The notes below the pieces were generated by a model. That model was not told the DNA's origin, searched no databases, and saw only the letters and a list, made by a program, of their open reading frames with translations. Shown piece after piece: positions 3,476-6,324 of a DNA stretch of 6,324 nt (the first letter of the stretch is position 1; each line of letters begins with the position of its first letter). Origin of the DNA: an uncultured Bacilli bacterium (GTDB taxonomy: Bacteria; Bacillota_I; Bacilli_A; RF39; UBA660); assembly GCA_947585065.1 (NCBI GenBank), contig CANPWX010000068.1, positions 1 through 6,324 of the forward strand, given 5' to 3'. Position numbers and translations under genes: made by a program.

Positions 3476-4390
3476 TTATTCCTTTCTTTGAAAAATTACA
3501 GTTTTTTTACTTAACACATAGTGATCAGATACATGAATAAGTTCTGTTCTACAATATGGACAAACTCCACCACTTGTGATCGATACTTCAGCTCCACAAT
3601 TTGGACATTTCACCGTCTCAGTAGATTGAACATCTCGAACATGCGTAAGCAAATAACGAACTCTCACTTTATTTAAATTTTGTCCTCGAACCACTTTTTC
3701 AGTTTCTTTATCAATAACATAATCATAACAAGTAACTTCTAACATAGTAGTAACTGTAATAACATCATTAGTTTTACTAATTTGACTAATTTTAATATCT
3801 TCTAAATGAAAATCCTTCATAATATTTTTCTGATTTTTCATTTTAAGAATATCTAATTGACTAATATACATATTATAAACCTCATCAGTTGTAAGATCAC
3901 GTATAGCAGGATAATCAAAATTCATCCAAGCAATTTGTAAAGATTTATAATCTTCATAAACACTTTTCTTAAAGGCTTCAATATCCATGTCTGGATCTAC
4001 CACATGAATTTCATCTTGAGATAATTCTTTGATAGTAGAACTGCTAATAGAAGATTTTCCCTTACGACTTAAAGTGAAAATAAAAATAAGAAAAATGATA
4101 ACAACAGCAAAGACAGAAACAAAATCAATAAAAGAATACACAACTGGAGTAAGTCCAGAATAAGTTCCAGAAGATTCATAATCCCATGAAGAGCCAGAAC
4201 CCCATGAAGAATCAGAACCCCAAGAGGAACCAGAACTCCATGAAGAGCCAGAATCCCAAGAGGATCCAGAATCCCATGAAGAACCAGAATCATAATCAAA
4301 ATCCCATCCAGAATCTGCCTTTACAAAAAGAAAAATAATACTAAAACTAAACACGCAAAGAAGAAAACAAGAAACAATTTTCTTTTTCAT
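3476..4390 (-). CDS. Membrane-anchored Tim44-like zinc-ribbon protein with DSGSSW repeats
   Basis: 304 aa from ATG 4390. Order: signal peptide (1-25, basic start, hydrophobic core, cleavage plausible after VKA); low-complexity segment with six hexad repeats of DSGSSW type (34-69); one transmembrane helix (about 84-106) followed by SRKGK, which by the positive-inside rule puts the C-terminal part in the cytoplasm; Tim44-like domain (about 134-255); zinc ribbon CPNC (262-265) and CPYC (277-280). So the Trp/Ser/Gly repeats face outward and the folded part inward. I prefer ATG 4390 over TTG 4402 because TTGAGG at 4397-4402 is the ribosome site, 6 nt before the ATG. It follows the DUF308 gene by 13 nt and precedes its soluble paralogue by 1 nt. 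Signal, Ser/Gly-rich stretch, helix, then Tim44 domain is a layout I recall from other bacterial Tim44-like proteins. Function unknown. Confidence 0.78.
   Translation of the reverse strand: MKKKIVSCFLLCVFSFSIIFLFVKADSGWDFDYDSGSSWDSGSSWDSGSSWSSGSSWGSDSSWGSGSSWDYESSGTYSGLTPVVYSFIDFVSVFAVVIIFLIFIFTLSRKGKSSISSSTIKELSQDEIHVVDPDMDIEAFKKSVYEDYKSLQIAWMNFDYPAIRDLTTDEVYNMYISQLDILKMKNQKNIMKDFHLEDIKISQISKTNDVITVTTMLEVTCYDYVIDKETEKVVRGQNLNKVRVRYLLTHVRDVQSTETVKCPNCGAEVSITSGGVCPYCRTELIHVSDHYVLSKKTVIFQRKE
4184..4291 (-). repeat. Six 18-bp in-frame tandem repeats coding DSGSSW hexads
   Basis: Residues 34-69 of the anchored Tim44-like protein: three exact DSGSSW units, then SSGSSW, GSDSSW and GSGSSW. The DNA copies are similar but not identical, so the array is likely to vary in number between strains by slippage or unequal recombination. 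The repetition also produces long open frames in other registers, which are not genes. Confidence 0.9.
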
Positions 4391-4403
4391 AAAAAACCTC
4401 AAA

Positions 4404-5054
4404 TTATAGTTTTTCCAAGAAATCTATCGAACGATTTTTTATCAAAACTGCATTGGCTGCATTTAAAACCCCTACTAATATTGCATAAACTCCTACAAGA
4501 ATAACGAATACTAAATTACTAAATGGATTGATAATAATCAAAACACCCATAAAAATAGATAACAATGCATTAATAAAAATCGTAAGCCAACTTTCATCAG
4601 CTATTTTTTTCAATCGAAATGCAAAATCTATTTTCACAATAGCCATATATAACATCCAAAGTCCAAAAAGAACAGTTAATAACTGCATAAAGAAAAACGG
4701 ACTAATTAAAATTAAGATCCCTAATATGAAATCCAAAATTCCATAAAACACATGAAAACGGAAAAAATAAAGTTCACTACTTTTTAAATAAGAATAAATA
4801 TTTAGAACCCCAAAACCTAATATAGTAACACCAAATAAAACACCAATAGAAGTGACACTAAACTCGGGATGAAAAAGAAATAACAAGCCAATAATAACCA
4901 ATAAACAAGAGAGTCCAATTTCCATCCACATAATATTTGTAAATAACCGATCGATATTAGTAAGTAATCTTTTCTTTCTTTTATGAAAAATTTTCTGAAA
5001 CCATTCCTGAAAACTAAATGTTTCTTTTTTATGATCCTGATTTTCATTATACAT
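4404..5054 (-). CDS. DUF308 (HdeD-like) six-helix membrane protein
   Basis: 216 aa. A charged cytoplasmic N-terminus (1-36, HKRKKR) is followed by six hydrophobic helices at about 42-61, 66-90, 100-118, 121-141, 156-175 and 179-204. Paired helices with Gly-rich faces (GLLFLFHPEF, GILILISPFFF, GVLIIINPFSN, each helix ending in xPxF or xPFxN) form a threefold internal repeat typical of the DUF308/HdeD family. HdeD is linked to acid resistance in E. coli, but most DUF308 proteins, including those in Bacillota, have no known role, so I assign none. The start has GAAGGAG 9 nt upstream. It is first of a unit with the two Tim44-like genes (13 and 1 nt gaps), driven by an extended -10 promoter; the arrangement suggests a membrane complex or a shared envelope function. 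Confidence 0.8.
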   Translation of the reverse strand: MYNENQDHKKETFSFQEWFQKIFHKRKKRLLTNIDRLFTNIMWMEIGLSCLLVIIGLLFLFHPEFSVTSIGVLFGVTILGFGVLNIYSYLKSSELYFFRFHVFYGILDFILGILILISPFFFMQLLTVLFGLWMLYMAIVKIDFAFRLKKIADESWLTIFINALLSIFMGVLIIINPFSNLVFVILVGVYAILVGVLNAANAVLIKNRSIDFLEKL

Positions 5055-5074
5055 ACAAATCCACTCCTTCTAAA

Positions 5075-5103
5075 ATTATAACATATTTTATTTTAATTCA
5101 AAA
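5075..5103 (-). promoter_or_regulatory. Extended -10 promoter of the DUF308/Tim44-like unit
   Basis: On the minus strand, a perfect TATAAT (5075-5080) preceded by TGT (extended -10). The -35 is weak: TTTTGA at 17-bp spacing (5098-5103) or TTGAAT at 15 bp (5096-5101), both within the cysS 3' end. Start near 5068 gives a leader of about 14 nt that begins at the GGAG ribosome site, as for engB. There is no terminator between cysS and this unit, so readthrough from cysS is also possible. Confidence 0.55.
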
Positions 5104-6324
5104 GTAGTTCCCTCCCTAGAATCTTTCAAAAAAACACCTTTTTCTAACAATTCATTTCGAATTTGATCAGCAAGTACAAAATCTTTATTTTCTTTCGCTA
5201 ATCTTCTTTCTTCAATTTTCTTTAAAATATAGTTTTCAAATTCTTTATCAATTGTATCTTTTTTACATAAATCTAAAGATAACACGGTATCCCATGAAGA
5301 AATGAGTTCATATTTTGTTTTATCATTCCCTGTACTTTTTAATAAATCATAAATAAGAGTTAAAGCATTTGCTGTATTTAGATCATCTTCTAAACATTCT
5401 TTAAATTTCAAATCATATTCTTGATACATAACTTCATCTATATCACCAACAGGTTTTAAATTTTGAACTTTTTGTTTTAATTTTAAATAACTAGCCTCAG
5501 CATTATCTAATATATCATAACTAAAAACTAATTGTTTACGATAATGGCTTTGTAAACATAAAAAGCGAAATGATAGGGGATTATAACCTTTTTCTTTCAA
5601 GAGGCTAACAGTTAAAGTAGCACCCTTACTTTTACTCATTTTTCCTGTCTCATCCATCAAATGTTCATTATGAAACCAATAGTTACACCATTTATGTCCA
5701 AGATATCCTTCACTTTGAGCAATTTCATTAGTATGATGAGGGAAAATATTATCAACTCCACCACCATGAATATCTAAATATTCGCCACAGTAATGAATAG
5801 ATATACCACTACACTCAATATGCCATCCCGGATAACCCACACCCCAAGGACTATCCCATTTTAATTCTTGACTATCAAACTTCGATTTCGTAAACCATAA
5901 CACAAAATCTGCTTGATTTCTTTTACTTTGATCTTCTTCCACACCTTCTCGTACACCAACCACCATTTCATCAATTTTATGATTAGTAAGTTGATAATAG
6001 TCTTTTAATTTAGAAGTGTCAAAATAAACATTTCCTCCAGAAATATAAGCATAATCTTTTTCAATTAATTTTTCAATAATTTTAATATAATCATCAATAT
6101 GCTCGGTAGCAGGTGCGATGATATCAGGAATTTTATTATTTAATAACTGAAAATCTTTGAAAAAAACATCGGTATAGTGCTTCGCTATTTCTAAAACAGA
6201 TTTTTTTTCTTCTTTAGCACTTTTAACCATCTTATCTTCTCCAGAATCAGAATCACTAGTTAAATGTCCAACATCAGTAATGTTCATAACTCTTAAAACA
6301 TCATACCCTAAATATCTTAATGTT
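5088..6324 (-). CDS. cysS: Cysteinyl-tRNA synthetase, N-terminus outside the window
   Basis: Class I aminoacyl-tRNA synthetase charging tRNA-Cys in the cytoplasm. The frame stays open past the first internal Met (6287) to the window edge, with LRYLGYDVLRV immediately before MNITDVGHLTSDSDSGEDKM, so the gene is truncated by the window, not started at 6287. About 50 residues, including the HIGH motif and one zinc-ligand Cys, are missing. Numbered from Met 6287: zinc-site residues Cys159 (GWHIECSGIS), His184 or His185 and Glu188 (FPHHTNEIAQSE); KMSKS at 216-220; DALR anticodon-binding domain from about 258 (ECLEDDLNTANAL at 297-309); and a C-terminal helical segment 350-399 (KEFENYILKKIEERRLAKENKDFVLADQIR). 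It ends at TAA 5088-5090. In many Bacillota cysS is followed by mrnC and rlmB; here it is followed by the DUF308 unit. Confidence 0.96.
   Translation of the reverse strand, partial: TLRYLGYDVLRVMNITDVGHLTSDSDSGEDKMVKSAKEEKKSVLEIAKHYTDVFFKDFQLLNNKIPDIIAPATEHIDDYIKIIEKLIEKDYAYISGGNVYFDTSKLKDYYQLTNHKIDEMVVGVREGVEEDQSKRNQADFVLWFTKSKFDSQELKWDSPWGVGYPGWHIECSGISIHYCGEYLDIHGGGVDNIFPHHTNEIAQSEGYLGHKWCNYWFHNEHLMDETGKMSKSKGATLTVSLLKEKGYNPLSFRFLCLQSHYRKQLVFSYDILDNAEASYLKLKQKVQNLKPVGDIDEVMYQEYDLKFKECLEDDLNTANALTLIYDLLKSTGNDKTKYELISSWDTVLSLDLCKKDTIDKEFENYILKKIEERRLAKENKDFVLADQIRNELLEKGVFLKDSREGTTFELK

Noticed and set aside
4069..4299. Minus-strand 76-codon Leu-rich frame within the anchored Tim44-like gene
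   Set aside because: Alternative register of the 18-bp tandem repeats; repetition of HGxLxPLG reflects the DSGSSW array and not a separate protein.
4528..5047. Plus-strand (4528-4746) and minus-strand (4817-5047) frames over the DUF308 gene
   Set aside because: Both overlap a complete, well-supported membrane protein gene and lack start signals.
1..6324. tRNA or rRNA genes, CRISPR array, IS element or prophage
   Set aside because: No tRNA-like cloverleaf, spacer-repeat array, transposase or phage gene could be seen on either strand.

Overview
The window is AT-rich DNA (roughly 30% G+C by eye) with Gram-positive-style signals: strong GGAGG-type ribosome sites, TTGnnn-N17-TATAAT promoters and U-tract terminators. 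TGA is used as a stop (vanY-like gene, engB), so the code is standard. The gene set (CysRS, DUF308 protein, Tim44-like zinc-ribbon proteins, EngB/YsxC, SecG, VanY-type carboxypeptidase) suggests a low-GC Bacillota, perhaps an uncultured gut Bacilli or Erysipelotrichia-like lineage. That placement is inference only.

All conventional genes lie on the minus strand, so transcription runs from high to low coordinates. From the right: cysS (6324-5088, N-terminus outside the window); a three-gene unit of a DUF308 membrane protein (5054-4404), a membrane-anchored Tim44-like zinc-ribbon protein (4390-3476) and a soluble Tim44-like zinc-ribbon paralogue (3474-2956), with gaps of 13 and 1 nt; then engB (2901-2320) and secG (2271-2050), ended by two tandem terminators; then a monocistronic cell-wall D,D-carboxypeptidase with Ig-like domains (1936-791). 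At the left edge is the start of a membrane-anchored protein (126-1) that runs off the window. Two ribosome-site arguments move starts inward relative to the longest ORFs (engB to 2901, the anchored Tim44-like gene to 4390).

The unexpected part is the 664-bp stretch 127-790, which has no ordinary gene. It carries what looks like an undescribed type I toxin-antitoxin cassette. A plus-strand transcript (promoter 330-358) has a near-perfect anti-16S ribosome site, a tiny very hydrophobic 21-codon ORF (458-523) and a 3' hairpin with a U tract. A convergent minus-strand RNA (promoter 702-729) begins with a GAAA-capped hairpin and ends at a hairpin plus U tract at 544-577. The two overlap by about 95 nt. 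A sequence in the toxin 5' leader (381-391) is repeated in the shared hairpin (567-577), so the antisense RNA can pair with the leader as well as the 3' end. A second 9-bp complementarity (396-404 with 593-601) links the 5' and 3' ends of the toxin mRNA. Next to it, two near-identical 21-bp palindromes (147-167 and 290-310) bracket the promoter region of the left-edge gene and look like paired operators.

Functional reading: the right-hand two thirds is housekeeping (tRNA charging, ribosome assembly GTPase, protein export) with an uncharacterised membrane module inserted. The left third is accessory: wall hydrolase, putative toxin-antitoxin cassette and surface-type protein. Everything was read by eye; no homology search or folding program was run.
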